From Acidaminobacter sp964416305 (lineage in GTDB: Bacteria > Bacillota > Clostridia > Peptostreptococcales > Acidaminobacteraceae): a stretch of 64,000 nucleotides of DNA. Positions 1-8,413 of this stretch are shown here, piece after piece. A program made the translations under genes and the position numbers. Each line of letters starts with the position of its first letter. Positions within the stretch are counted from its first letter, which is position 1. Location: contig CAYQDM010000015.1 in the NCBI GenBank assembly GCA_964416305.1, positions 27,237-91,236 of the forward strand, given 5' to 3'. A model generated the notes under the pieces. The model was not told the DNA's origin. It did not search any database and saw only the letters and a list, made by a program, of their open reading frames with translations.

Positions 1-427
1 CCCACTCCTGCGTTACCGCACCAAAGACATTACGTCCCTCCACTACGAAACCTGCAGCTGCGGACGCACCACTGTGCGCATGGCCAAAATTCAGGGCCGC
101 ACGGACGACATGCTGATCCTCGGCGGCGTCAACGTCTTCCCGTCACAGATCGAGGAAGTCCTGTTCAACACCGAAGGCATTGGCCCGCACTACCAGATCA
201 AAGTCTTCAAGAAAGGTTATCTGGACAAGATCGAAATCGACGTCGAACTCATCGACGACAACCTGCTGGAATCCTTTGGCCAGCTCGAAGTTCTCAAGCA
301 AACCATCCGCACAAAACTCCGCACTGTATTAGGCATCGACGCCAAAATCCACCTGCATGAGCCGCGTACCCTGGCACGCTTCGAAGGCAAGGCCAAACGC
401 GTCATCGATATGAGGGAGGTAAAATAA
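1..427 (+). CDS. paaK: Phenylacetate-CoA ligase-like AMP-forming enzyme, C-terminal part (5' end outside window)
   Basis: The reading frame is open from base 2, so this is the end of a gene that starts upstream. The visible protein begins PLLRYRTKD and runs through a CSCGR segment, GRTDDMLILGGVNVFPSQIEEVL and a basic tail. That is the C-terminal lid domain of the PaaK branch of acyl-adenylate-forming enzymes, with the mobile-domain hinge at GRTDDM. The family makes aryl-CoA thioesters from the acid, ATP and CoA. In anaerobes it often acts on aryl acids from aromatic amino acid breakdown. The stop codon overlaps the start of the next gene by one base (TAATG), so the two are translationally coupled. 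Substrate cannot be read from this fragment. Confidence 0.88.
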   Translation, partial: PLLRYRTKDITSLHYETCSCGRTTVRMAKIQGRTDDMLILGGVNVFPSQIEEVLFNTEGIGPHYQIKVFKKGYLDKIEIDVELIDDNLLESFGQLEVLKQTIRTKLRTVLGIDAKIHLHEPRTLARFEGKAKRVIDMREVK

Positions 428-843
428 TGCTCATCGATCAACTATCCGTCTTTGTCGAAAACCGCCACGGCGCCCTCGCCGCTGTGACCGACGCTCTCTA
501 CCGCTATGGTGTTGACATCCGTGCCATCGCCGTCTTTGATACGATCGAGTTCGGCATTGTCCGCATCGTCGTCGATAAGCCCGAGGAAGCACTTAAACAA
601 CTTAAGGCTGATGGTTTCGTCGCCAAACTCAGCAAAGTCATCGCCGTCGAGCCCATCGACAAACCCGGCAGCCTGAACGAACTCTTTCACATCATGGGCG
701 ACAACGGCATCAACATTGAATATATTTACTCCTTTGTCATGCGCCGCCGTGAAATGCCTTATGTCGTCTTTAAGACCGACAATCAGGAAAAAGCGCTGCA
801 AATTCTGAAAGAGAAAGGCCTTAACACCGTCGTGGATCTATAG
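427..843 (+). CDS. Tandem ACT-domain protein
   Basis: This 138-residue protein consists of two ACT-type regulatory folds. The first is roughly residues 4-70, beginning DQLSVFVENRHGALAAVTDAL. The second is roughly 72-138, beginning VEPIDKPGSLNELFHIMGDNGINIEYIYSF. Each has the glycine turn between the first strand and helix where small ligands, usually amino acids, bind in this family. There is no catalytic domain. It is coupled by a one-base overlap to the upstream CoA ligase gene, a pairing familiar from anaerobes that oxidise aromatic amino acids through indolepyruvate oxidoreductase. A role as amino-acid-sensing partner of that pathway is inference. A bidirectional terminator follows. Confidence 0.9.
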   Translation: MLIDQLSVFVENRHGALAAVTDALYRYGVDIRAIAVFDTIEFGIVRIVVDKPEEALKQLKADGFVAKLSKVIAVEPIDKPGSLNELFHIMGDNGINIEYIYSFVMRRREMPYVVFKTDNQEKALQILKEKGLNTVVDL

Positions 844-855
844 ACGCAAAAAAGT

Positions 856-909
856 AAGTCGTTGTCATCAAGCCTAAACCGGCCCATTGACAACGACTTC
901 TTTTTTATT
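856..909. terminator. Bidirectional terminator between convergent genes
   Basis: A 12-bp perfect stem (AAGTCGTTGTCA and its complement) is followed on the plus strand by a T run and preceded by an A run. It therefore can end the ACT-domain transcript and also the converging DUF4153 transcript. Confidence 0.85.
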
Positions 910-2710
910 TATCCCCAACCAAAACATAAAAGCTGTAATCCGAAGCAATCTCCCCTTGATCCATCTCGTACAGATGTATCCCCCGGAACACCACCGACAT
1001 CCTGACCCTGTCGTTTTCAACCGCGACTGTCATAGCTTCCGGCAGCATCATTTCCTTAACGGCACCCATTTCAGGCACAATTCCGCTCACCGCATCGTTC
1101 AAATCGATCGTCAGCGCTTCACCGCCACCCGGTATCCCCAGTGTTGCCACGGCATCCGCCGGAGAGGTTCGCACCACCTTGACTTCATAAGTTTCACCGG
1201 ACAATTCGACACGCTGGGACAGAGGCTCCATTTCCTTTTCGTACCGTGTCACGTCAAAGGTCAACAACTGATCAAACCCCTCAACCTCGAGGGCCACTCC
1301 CGGATCCAGCGACACCACGGCGTAACGCTGACCACCTGCCGGTTTAAATGTACGTTCAAACCCAAAAGTCCGTGCAAAATCCTCATGGGCTTTGAAATCC
1401 TCAGGAAGCCACGCCACATAGGCCAAGCCGCCGGAATTCTGCAAATAGTTCACAATACTAGTCGTTTCAGCCTTTGTAAGCTCCGAGGCCTCCGCTTTGG
1501 CCTTCAATTCACCATTGTCGAGCATCCCCTCCGCTACCAAAAGTCCCTCAAGTCTTCCAATTTGACTGTTTCTGGATACCGTAAACGCATCCACCGGAGG
1601 CAGGATTGAACCCAGCGCGAACACCGCTGCCAAGAGCGCTACCCGGCCATTCTTTGAAACCGGGCTGAAACTCAGCATCAATCCCGCTGCCAATGAAAAG
1701 GCACCAAAGAGCGCGACATAATAACGCGACTCCGTCACGCCGTACGCCTCAAGTCTTATGCCCACCGAGATCAGCTGCAAAACGACTGCCGGAATCAGCA
1801 CCTTCGGAAACACCCTTATATAAGCTTTCGCAAATCCATTGTCCAGGAGGCTGGCCAACACAAAAATCAGAAGACCGGCGGCAGAATACAAAAGCACCAT
1901 AGGTCCCAGCTGTCCCGAAGGCCAGACCTGCGTCACCAGAATCTTCCCCAAATATGCCGTCAGAACCGCCGTGTACACCGCCACCAGTGGCACCGCTATG
2001 TAAGAGACCAATATCTCCAAAAATCTTGGATAATCCGACTTGTCGGCTCCGCCTGAGAGTCCCGAGCCGGAACCATTCTCAAGAGCGTTTTGCCGATGGT
2101 CATAGCACGGCAGCAGCGACAAAAAATACACTGGCGCAAATAAGATCCACACTGTCGCCATAGAATAGGCATACGCCTCATCGCTGACATCAAACAGCAA
2201 AATGTCAACGGTCGCGATCACAGCCGCAAATCCCGCCGAAAGCACCGCCGCATAAAGCCACGATGTGGCGAAGGTTTTAAAATACGACAGTGCAATCCGG
2301 TTAAAGTCCGCTCTCCCGCCTGCGGACGGGACCCACAGCGCCACGCAGATCAAGGCGAATATCGTTGCCAGACTTCGGATCACCACCGCGTCGCTGATCT
2401 CCGACGCCGGCAGCAGAATCAGAAAATAACCCAGCGTCAACAGCAGTCCGGCAATGTAAGCCGCCACCCTTCGGCCTGACAGCCTATCAAATCTCTCAAC
2501 CGCAAATTGAATCGCAATTCCAAGGATAGCGCCAACGACAATAGTGAACACCATCTTTTGCAGGATCAAAGGCGGATTCATATCATCAGCTATGATGACA
2601 TAAACCACCAGGAGCGCCGCTGCAAAGCCGGCAACTGACACCGGAAACCTCTCAGCAGCTCTAACGAGGCCTTGCATCCGCCTAACCAGTGTTCCTTTAA
2701 TATTCTTCAT
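905..2710 (-). CDS. DUF4153-family integral membrane protein
   Basis: This 601-residue protein has an N-terminal half of about ten hydrophobic helices (roughly residues 22-360) and a soluble C-terminal half of about 220 residues. The start ERFPVSVAGF and the segment LEAYGVTESRYYVALFG resemble the RFP start and the YG-TE-RY segment I remember for DUF4153 proteins. The family has no established reaction. The C-terminal part carries no motif I recognise. The gene stands alone, converging with the ACT-domain gene, and a sequence of about 450 bases separates it from the divergent LysM gene. One copy of the GCCGATGGTC motif lies inside it at 2092-2101. Confidence 0.72.
   Translation of the reverse strand: MKNIKGTLVRRMQGLVRAAERFPVSVAGFAAALLVVYVIIADDMNPPLILQKMVFTIVVGAILGIAIQFAVERFDRLSGRRVAAYIAGLLLTLGYFLILLPASEISDAVVIRSLATIFALICVALWVPSAGGRADFNRIALSYFKTFATSWLYAAVLSAGFAAVIATVDILLFDVSDEAYAYSMATVWILFAPVYFLSLLPCYDHRQNALENGSGSGLSGGADKSDYPRFLEILVSYIAVPLVAVYTAVLTAYLGKILVTQVWPSGQLGPMVLLYSAAGLLIFVLASLLDNGFAKAYIRVFPKVLIPAVVLQLISVGIRLEAYGVTESRYYVALFGAFSLAAGLMLSFSPVSKNGRVALLAAVFALGSILPPVDAFTVSRNSQIGRLEGLLVAEGMLDNGELKAKAEASELTKAETTSIVNYLQNSGGLAYVAWLPEDFKAHEDFARTFGFERTFKPAGGQRYAVVSLDPGVALEVEGFDQLLTFDVTRYEKEMEPLSQRVELSGETYEVKVVRTSPADAVATLGIPGGGEALTIDLNDAVSGIVPEMGAVKEMMLPEAMTVAVENDRVRMSVVFRGIHLYEMDQGEIASDYSFYVLVGDK
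2092..2101 (+). repeat. Copy of over-represented 10-mer GCCGATGGTC (12 exact copies in window)
   Basis: Exact copies on the plus strand start at 2092, 8166, 21120, 25588, 35952, 51542, 56419, 60215 and 61038. Exact complement copies (GACCATCGGC) start at 25626, 42833 and 56799. Near copies with one change are at 8787, 27216, 35923, 48450 and 53231. About 0.12 exact copies would be expected by chance in 64 kb on both strands. Flanks often carry a T run before and RC after. Copies inside genes fall in all codon phases (DHR, TIG, ADGR, PMV, GRW), so selection appears to act on DNA. See findings. Confidence 0.8.
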
Positions 2711-3158
2711 AACTGCACCTTCCTGATTCCTATTTTTTTACAAAAACGAATGACCACAGGTAATCAATTGCAGGGATCCTGCACACAGATGACATCATAC
2801 ATCCCCAGCATAACCGACTAATCTTGAACGCGCATTACAGAAAAGTTACAGCCAAGTTCCAATTGACACACCAGATTATGCCTCCTGAAAGTTTGATATC
2901 TTTCTAACTCGTAATATCTGAATTCTCTTACTATTCACACTATAACACAGCGGCTCAAATATACCTGAAACAAGCGCCTCCTGTGGGTTTTGGTCATATT
3001 GTTATCAAATATTGGAAGGTAAATTGTGGTTAAGGAATGACAATTGTGTTACAATTTTTAGTATAAATCAGGTCGTCTTCGACTTGTTTTGTCAATATTT
3101 TCACAACAATTATTAATCAGAGGACAACCTGAAAAAAATTCAAGAGGAGGTAATACGT
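2711..3158. promoter_or_regulatory. Divergent intergenic region with LysM gene promoter candidate
   Basis: About 450 A+T-rich bases separate two divergent genes. Near the right end an ATGACA box (about 3038) and a TATAAA box (about 3063) are 19 bases apart and could serve the LysM gene. An AGAGGAGG ribosome binding site lies at 3143-3150. No reading frame or strong hairpin was seen in the remainder. Confidence 0.4.
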
Positions 3159-4205
3159 TTGAAAAAGAATCTAGCAAGAGCCCTGGCACTTTTGATGCTT
3201 TTGACATCCGCGATCGTTTTCGCGCCTATGTCACTGGCAGCAGACAGCACCACATCTGCATCTCCGCCATGGGTTGAGCCAACACAGCCAAGCGTACCAA
3301 GTTCACCTGCTCCTGCACCGGTTAACACCTCTGCGCCTGTCGCTATGCCAGCAATGAACGGCGGAGAGTACCACGTTGTCGTGAGCGGCGACACCATGTA
3401 CAAAATCGCCGTGAAACACGGTATGACCCTCAATGATTTGGTCGCACTCAATCCTCAAGTCAAGAACATCAACCTGATCTACGTCGGCCAAAAGCTTCTT
3501 CTTAAAGCAGGCAGCACGGCGCCTTCGGCTCCTGCAGCAACAGACAGCGTCGTCAAGGTTTACCAGGGCATAGGCTACAAAGTCGCCTTTAGAAACGGCC
3601 CGGGCAAAGACAGCGAAGAAGTCCCAGTCTATAGTTTCAACGTTGCTATGGCCGCGGCTACTTTTGACTCAGCCGGCAGAATTCTCAATGTCTACATAGA
3701 CGGTTACGAAGTCTCTTCCCCTAACTATGACGGCGCTTCAATGCCGCACTTCTCTGGCTGGCCTGGCCAAGCAGGTTATAATGTCACAGACCATACAACC
3801 GAGAAGGTCACAGGCGTTTCAACCAACACACCTGAATCCGCAGCTGCTGAAGTCAACAACTGGCTCACCAAGCGCCAACGCGGCGATTCTTATCACATGA
3901 ACCCAGCTAATGAGTGGTACAAGCAAATGGACTTCTTCCAAGAGTTCTTCAAAGGCAAAACTGTCATGGAACTCGAGCAGTGGTTTGCTAAAAACACAAC
4001 CGCAGCAGGTCGTCCAATCAAAGCAACGACAACTAACGAAGCTGATCTTGCCAAACTCGCTGCTTTAACAGCAGAAGAAAAAGCTGCACTTGCTGATGTC
4101 GTCTCCGGTGCAACTATGTCCATCCGCGACGCACACGGCGATTTCCTTGGCGCAGTCGGCGAAGCATACAAAAACAGAGTTGAAGTTGCAGTTCCTGTCA
4201 AATAG
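3159..4205 (+). CDS. Secreted LysM protein with FMN-binding-like C-terminal domain
   Basis: Translation starts at TTG, nine bases after AGAGGAGG, and gives 348 residues. There is a signal peptide (residues 1-28, ending SLAA) and a Pro/Ala/Ser-rich stretch (30-68). A LysM domain follows (71-116, EYHVVVSGDTMYKIAVKHGMT ... YVGQKLLLK), which binds peptidoglycan. The C-terminal 220 residues contain DVVSGATMS (S-G-A-T at 316-319). This matches the SGAT motif of the FMN-binding domain of NqrC/RnfG proteins, where a threonine is covalently flavinylated. The overall domain is divergent, so flavin binding is an inference. It is a single-gene unit with a strong terminator. Role: probably a wall-attached, possibly redox-active exported protein. 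Confidence 0.75.
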   Translation: MKKNLARALALLMLLTSAIVFAPMSLAADSTTSASPPWVEPTQPSVPSSPAPAPVNTSAPVAMPAMNGGEYHVVVSGDTMYKIAVKHGMTLNDLVALNPQVKNINLIYVGQKLLLKAGSTAPSAPAATDSVVKVYQGIGYKVAFRNGPGKDSEEVPVYSFNVAMAAATFDSAGRILNVYIDGYEVSSPNYDGASMPHFSGWPGQAGYNVTDHTTEKVTGVSTNTPESAAAEVNNWLTKRQRGDSYHMNPANEWYKQMDFFQEFFKGKTVMELEQWFAKNTTAAGRPIKATTTNEADLAKLAALTAEEKAALADVVSGATMSIRDAHGDFLGAVGEAYKNRVEVAVPVK

Positions 4206-4218
4206 CAGAGACAAATGA

Positions 4219-4258
4219 CAAAACGGTCCATTTCATACGCGAAATGGACCGTTTTTTA
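4219..4258. terminator. Strong terminator after LysM gene
   Basis: A 14-bp perfect stem (AAACGGTCCATTTC and complement) with a five-base loop is followed by T6. The preceding A run makes it usable for the converging thioesterase gene as well. Confidence 0.88.
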
Positions 4259-4267
4259 TTTGGGATG

Positions 4268-4377
4268 AAAACTCGGTGTTGAAAACTCGGTGTCAGACAC
4301 CCAGTTTTACACCCTACTTGCCAAATTAAAAACTCGGTGTCTGACACCAAGTTTCATCAGATACCGAGTTTCATCAG
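4268..4377. repeat. Cluster of degenerate palindromic repeats with core GGTGTCTGACACC
   Basis: Two near-complete palindromes (about 4284-4307 and 4328-4354) and two half copies (4269-4279 and 4361-4377) share the pattern AACTCGGTGTC-N-GACACCNAGTTT. Related copies occur at 34023-34048, 55697-55728 and 62497-62573. All lie between genes. They look like REP-type extragenic palindromes; no associated transposase gene is in the window. Confidence 0.75.
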
Positions 4378-4406
4378 GCGTAAGCCGACAACTCCGCTTT
4401 CCGCCT

Positions 4407-4865
4407 TCAATACTTTGCTTTAATCTCTAAATATTTCTTCTCACCCAAAGCATATAGCGCATGTTCCTCTGGCGTTTTAGGCACCAGGCGCGGTACCTGC
4501 GCAGGCACACCACCAACTATATGCACCATGGTGAAAAACGCCTTGAGAGAGGCCTCTGGCATGACATCCGAGCTGAAGTCGTTAACATAAATACTGACCA
4601 TGATCTGCATTGAGCTTCGCCCAACGTAAGTCAACTGCCCTACACATGTGACAATATCACCTATGTGGATCGGCTTCAGAAAGACGATTTCATCCACCCT
4701 TGCCGTCACCGCGTCGCCTTTGCAATGTTTGAAGGCCGTAATCCCGGCAGTACTGTCCATCAGATTCATCAGTTCTCCACCATGAACGTTGCCCATAATA
4801 TTGCTGTGTCGCGGCTCCATAACCATACAGGTCTCCGCCCTTGTGAATGAAATGTTATTTACCAC
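4407..4865 (-). CDS. Acyl-CoA thioesterase, hotdog fold
   Basis: This 152-residue protein starts at GTG, preceded by GGGAGGA. It carries the hotdog-helix segment HSNIMGNVHGGELMNLMDSTAGITA, followed by DAVTARVDEIVFLKPIHIGDIV. That is the cytosolic YciA/BACH-type acyl-CoA hydrolase pattern, in which the N and D of the helix region help position the thioester. Single hotdog domain, usual length for YciA-like enzymes. It would hydrolyse acyl-CoAs to free acid and CoA. Chain-length preference cannot be inferred. It lies upstream of and in the same direction as pcm, with about 60 bases or less between neighbours. Confidence 0.88.
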   Translation of the reverse strand: MVNNISFTRAETCMVMEPRHSNIMGNVHGGELMNLMDSTAGITAFKHCKGDAVTARVDEIVFLKPIHIGDIVTCVGQLTYVGRSSMQIMVSIYVNDFSSDVMPEASLKAFFTMVHIVGGVPAQVPRLVPKTPEEHALYALGEKKYLEIKAKY

Positions 4866-4922
4866 TTGAATCCTCCCGATATGAAGTCAGTTTAGTCTCA
4901 ATACACTCAGCTATTAATTGAT

Positions 4923-5519
4923 TCAATCCTCGAACCTATCCCAGCCATATTTTCCAACCAGTTCAACAAAAACAACTTTTGTAAGCACTTTCCGAGAAAC
5001 CAAGCCCTCTGGATCCTTAGCAACCAACAGCAAATCCTGATCACCCGGAACGCCCACAGGTAAAATCATTCTGCCGCCGGGCGCCAATTGTTCAACCAGT
5101 TCAAAAGGAACCGCGGAGGATGCCGCAGTGACTATGATGCGGTCAAAAGGCGCAGCTTCAGGCCAGCCGCTGCTGCCATCCCCAATTTTGAAGTGGATGT
5201 TTGTATATCCCAGTCCCTCCAGACGTCTCCTGGCGGGTATCGCAAGTTCTTCCAGACGTTCTATAGTGTAAACCGTACCGCCAAATTTCGCAAGAAAAAC
5301 CGTTTGATACCCAGAACCCGTCCCTATTTCCAGAACCTTGCTGTCAGGTTCAAGACCCAAATGCCACGTCATTTCAAACACTAAGCTGGGCTGAGAAATA
5401 GTCTGCCCATAGCCTATAGGCAGCGCATGATCCAGCCCTGCCAGCGCTTTAGATGGACCGTCAATAAAGTAAGCCCGGTCGAGTGACTTAAAAAACGCAA
5501 GCAGTTCTTTTTCAGTCAC
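4923..5519 (-). CDS. pcm: Protein-L-isoaspartate O-methyltransferase
   Basis: The protein methylates isoaspartyl residues in aged proteins using S-adenosylmethionine. The fold markers are clear: PSLVFEMTWHLGLEPDSKVLEIGTGSGYQTVFLA (SAM motif I, V-L-E-I-G-T-G-S-G), then VYTIERLEEL, FDRIIVTAASSAVP and GGRMILPVG. The frame is open further upstream to 5588. I choose GTG at 5519 because GGAGGT sits just upstream and the residues before it (Cys/Ser-rich) do not belong to the family. That gives 198 residues, slightly short of the usual 205-215. It could alternatively be a related Rossmann methyltransferase annotated as the same family. Confidence 0.88.
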   Translation of the reverse strand: MTEKELLAFFKSLDRAYFIDGPSKALAGLDHALPIGYGQTISQPSLVFEMTWHLGLEPDSKVLEIGTGSGYQTVFLAKFGGTVYTIERLEELAIPARRRLEGLGYTNIHFKIGDGSSGWPEAAPFDRIIVTAASSAVPFELVEQLAPGGRMILPVGVPGDQDLLLVAKDPEGLVSRKVLTKVVFVELVGKYGWDRFED

Positions 5520-5619
5520 GGCAAACACCTCCAAGACTCCTTCACAACGAGATACCGAAGAATCGAGACACCAAAGACAACGAGACACTGATTCACTGCG
5601 GCACCGCGACCAATCGGAC

Positions 5620-6117
5620 TTAAGCGTTATAAACGCCCTTCAGCGCGGCATAACCTAAAATATGGCCTTCCATCTTTTTGTAGAGTTCATTCATGTAGAA
5701 GCCCGGCTCCAAATCCAACATGGTATCCAGTGCATAGACATGCAGTTCATAAACATGAGGCTGATCCGGCGGCGCCATCCCGCCGTAATAACTCGTTTCA
5801 AGGCGATCCATTTTGTAGATCAAACCAGACCAGCTGGTCGCCCCTTGAACAAAATCCGAAGCCGTACGACTTTCATCTTCCGCCAGCTCGGTTCGAGTCA
5901 GATTCCCCACAACCCAATGAATCCAGGAATAGCCGCAAACCGGCACCGCATCCTTGTCCTCCAGTACCAGCGCAAAAGACTTCGCCCCTTCCGGCGCCTC
6001 CTCAATATATAACGGCAGCGACCTAGTCGCAATTTTTTCTTTGTAAAACTCTGTACCGCGCTTTCCAAATCGGTCCTGAATCACGCCGTTCACTATGCCC
6101 GAACTCGTCACTTTCAT
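5620..6117 (-). CDS. YbhB/YbcL (Raf kinase inhibitor-like) family protein
   Basis: This 165-residue cytosolic protein has the PEBP-fold signature: SLPLYIEEAPEGAKSFALVLEDKDAVPVCGYSWIHWVVGNL, then YYGGMAPPDQPHVYELHVYALDTML. In the family, D-x-D-A and G-x-x-P-P-x-x-x-H line an anion-binding pocket. Bacterial members have no agreed biochemical function. The ATG overlaps the stop of the molybdopterin oxidoreductase gene (ATGA), and the binding site GAGGAG lies inside that gene's last codons. The two are therefore translationally coupled, though a functional link is not obvious. Confidence 0.9.
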   Translation of the reverse strand: MKVTSSGIVNGVIQDRFGKRGTEFYKEKIATRSLPLYIEEAPEGAKSFALVLEDKDAVPVCGYSWIHWVVGNLTRTELAEDESRTASDFVQGATSWSGLIYKMDRLETSYYGGMAPPDQPHVYELHVYALDTMLDLEPGFYMNELYKKMEGHILGYAALKGVYNA

Positions 6118-8177
6118 TTAAGCTCCTCCTCATTACACTTAGTCACATTACAAGTGACTTCATAATAAGCTGCGTGAAGCCCCATACCCGCGGCGCATTC
6201 CGCAACCAGCTGATTGACGCCGCCGCCTTTTTGCAGCCACCAACCCTCATGGATTAAAACGAGATCCGGACTCTGATTCGCTTCCACCTTCGCAGTACAG
6301 ATCAGTTGCCCGGTGGTATTGAAGAGTTTGATTTTGTCACCATCGGCTACCCCAAGCCTTTCAGCTGCAGGCAGGCCAAGATATGCTACCGGGAGTTCCC
6401 GATCAGAACGATCCAGGAAATGCTGGGAATGCAGGGAATCTTTAATATGTGGCGTCAGGAGATAATAAGGCTCTTCAGCTGAGGGTCGTCTCACGACAGG
6501 TTTATAGACCGCAACCGGATCAAAGCCATCCATGCCGGCCCGGTTGGACCAAAGCTCAATTCTGCAGCTTGGCGTTTTAAACTTCAACTCTGACCATGCC
6601 ACCAAGCCGTTGTCCACAACAGACCCCGGCTCACGCACCAACACAGGACCCTTTTTCAGCACATCCAAGGCAAATCCGGTCGCCTCAAACAACGGCCTCA
6701 AAGCTAAATCCAACCATTCCGTCGCGCTCTGCTCCGGAAACGCCTCAAGTCCAAGGCGCTTGGCCAGCTCCGTGAAAATCCAGTGCTCCGACGGTACCCA
6801 CGGGTCCGCCTCAACCACCGGCGAACAGTAAGTTAGATAGGAGTGCACTGCGGGTGGCAGGATCACATCCGTCGTTTCCAAAAAATGTGCGCAGGGAAGC
6901 ACCACATCCGAGACTCGCGCCGTATCCGTCATGAAATGGTCTATGGTCACCTTAAACTCTATGGATTCGAAGGCCTTCAGCATTTTCCCAGTGTCCATGA
7001 ACTGCGTCACCGGATTGGCCTTTGTCGTAAAGATCGCTTTAATTTTAGGATGATCCGCCGAAAGGATAAATTCCGCCATCATAGGCCTTGGATAGGTCCT
7101 GTGCTGCACTCTTAGAGACTGACCGCTCAGCACCTCAGAATCCAAATAACCTGACATTCGGTCATTGTTATAATTCACACCACCACCGGAAATCCCAATA
7201 TTGCCGGTAATCGCAGCCAGCGCATCTATAGCCCTGACGGTCTCCCCGCCATTGGTGTAGCGCTGTACCCCATATCCCACCAATAAGCAAGCAGGCTTGG
7301 CACTGCCATACGAACGCGCCAACGACCGGATCACCTCAGCCAAAACCCCCGTTTCCGCCTCAGCAGCCTCCGGTGTCCAGGGCTTTACCGCGTCTTTAAA
7401 AGCCGGATACCCTTTGACATGACGACGTATAAATTCAGGATCCACAAGATTTTCCTCGATCAGAACGTGCGCAACGGATAGGGCTAGCGCACCATCCGTC
7501 CCCGGCCGCGGCGTCACAAGCTGTGCCGACAAAGACGCCGCTGTAGCAGACCCACGAGGATCAATCACCACAATCTCAGCGCCGCGTTCCTTCGCCTGCC
7601 TCAAAAACGGCATGGCATGAATCCCGGTTTCCGCCGGATTCCGCCCCCAAATCACGACCACACGGGCGTTCACCACATCCGAAATCTCATGGCTCATGGC
7701 AGCGCCAAAATCGTAGATCTGCGCCTGATGCCCTGCGCCTTCGCACAAGCTGCCCACAGAGGTGGTCACCCCGCCATAAGCACTGAAAAACCTTGCCTCC
7801 AGCTTCTTCAGCAGCCCCACACTCCCTGCATGGGCACAGTGCATCACCGCCGTGGTTGGGCCCTCCCTGCGAATGTGATCCAGTTTATTCGCCACCAAAT
7901 CCAGCGCTTCATCCCAGGATACCTCCCGAAAGCCTTCACCGGAAGCGTCCCTAACCAGCGGACGTCGCAGCCGCTCGGGATGCGTCCGCCTCGCCATGTG
8001 GGCCAGCCCTTTGGAACACAGCGCCGTCCCGGTCACCGGATTCGCCGGATTCCCTGAAAGCGATTTGATCACGCCGTCCTCCACCTCTGCCAGAATCGAA
8101 CACGCGTCCCAGCAATCCAGGGGACACGCCGTTGAAATCACTTGTTTTCCATTTTCCGTTTTTTTGCCGATGGTCAC
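6114..8177 (-). CDS. Molybdopterin-dependent oxidoreductase with N-terminal Fe4S4 site
   Basis: The protein belongs to the DMSO reductase/formate dehydrogenase superfamily. The start carries C-P-L-D-C-W-D-A-C and a later L-C-S-K-G, the four cysteines of the N-terminal cluster. SWDEALDLVANKL, VIWGRNPAETG and VIDPRGSATA follow, with the molybdopterin-guanine-dinucleotide binding domain at the end (YYLLTPHIKDSLHSQHFLD ... GLPAAERLGV). The metal-ligand region reads GSLCEGAGHQ, so cysteine is the candidate ligand. The frame extends to a TTG at 8219. GTG at 8177, behind a G-rich binding site, fits the family start better (687 residues). No electron-transfer partner subunits are adjacent, and there is no Tat signal. 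Substrate unknown. Confidence 0.85.
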   Translation of the reverse strand: MTIGKKTENGKQVISTACPLDCWDACSILAEVEDGVIKSLSGNPANPVTGTALCSKGLAHMARRTHPERLRRPLVRDASGEGFREVSWDEALDLVANKLDHIRREGPTTAVMHCAHAGSVGLLKKLEARFFSAYGGVTTSVGSLCEGAGHQAQIYDFGAAMSHEISDVVNARVVVIWGRNPAETGIHAMPFLRQAKERGAEIVVIDPRGSATAASLSAQLVTPRPGTDGALALSVAHVLIEENLVDPEFIRRHVKGYPAFKDAVKPWTPEAAEAETGVLAEVIRSLARSYGSAKPACLLVGYGVQRYTNGGETVRAIDALAAITGNIGISGGGVNYNNDRMSGYLDSEVLSGQSLRVQHRTYPRPMMAEFILSADHPKIKAIFTTKANPVTQFMDTGKMLKAFESIEFKVTIDHFMTDTARVSDVVLPCAHFLETTDVILPPAVHSYLTYCSPVVEADPWVPSEHWIFTELAKRLGLEAFPEQSATEWLDLALRPLFEATGFALDVLKKGPVLVREPGSVVDNGLVAWSELKFKTPSCRIELWSNRAGMDGFDPVAVYKPVVRRPSAEEPYYLLTPHIKDSLHSQHFLDRSDRELPVAYLGLPAAERLGVADGDKIKLFNTTGQLICTAKVEANQSPDLVLIHEGWWLQKGGGVNQLVAECAAGMGLHAAYYEVTCNVTKCNEEELK

Positions 8178-8378
8178 CTGCCCCACCCCCTCACTCCCAT
8201 TATACCTCGTCTGATGCAAGCTCAGTCTTTTGAATTTTCAAAAAATACTTTTTTTCGATTACCCCACTAAGAACCCATCCTGTACCGAATTCCATACAAC
8301 GCAGCAAGGCATCCAATCCCGCCCCACAAGCCGGATGAGGGCAAAAAATAAAAATTTATAAAATTTTCTCCCGAAGTG

Positions 8379-8407
8379 TTGACAATCCATGCCCTACCTG
8401 TTAAGAT
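8379..8407 (+). promoter_or_regulatory. Sigma-A-type promoter of the leu operon
   Basis: TTGACA at 8379-8384 and TAAGAT at 8402-8407 are separated by exactly 17 bases, placing transcription start near 8414, just before the T-box leader. Confidence 0.82.
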
Positions 8408-8413
8408 TCGTTT

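Noticed and set aside
4268..4377. Repeats at 4268-4377 considered as a small CRISPR array
   Set aside because: The units are palindromic and degenerate, spaced irregularly, and no cas gene is present in the window.
5520..5588. Upstream extension of pcm to 5588
   Set aside because: The Cys/Ser-rich extension does not belong to the family, and GGAGGT is placed correctly for the GTG at 5519.
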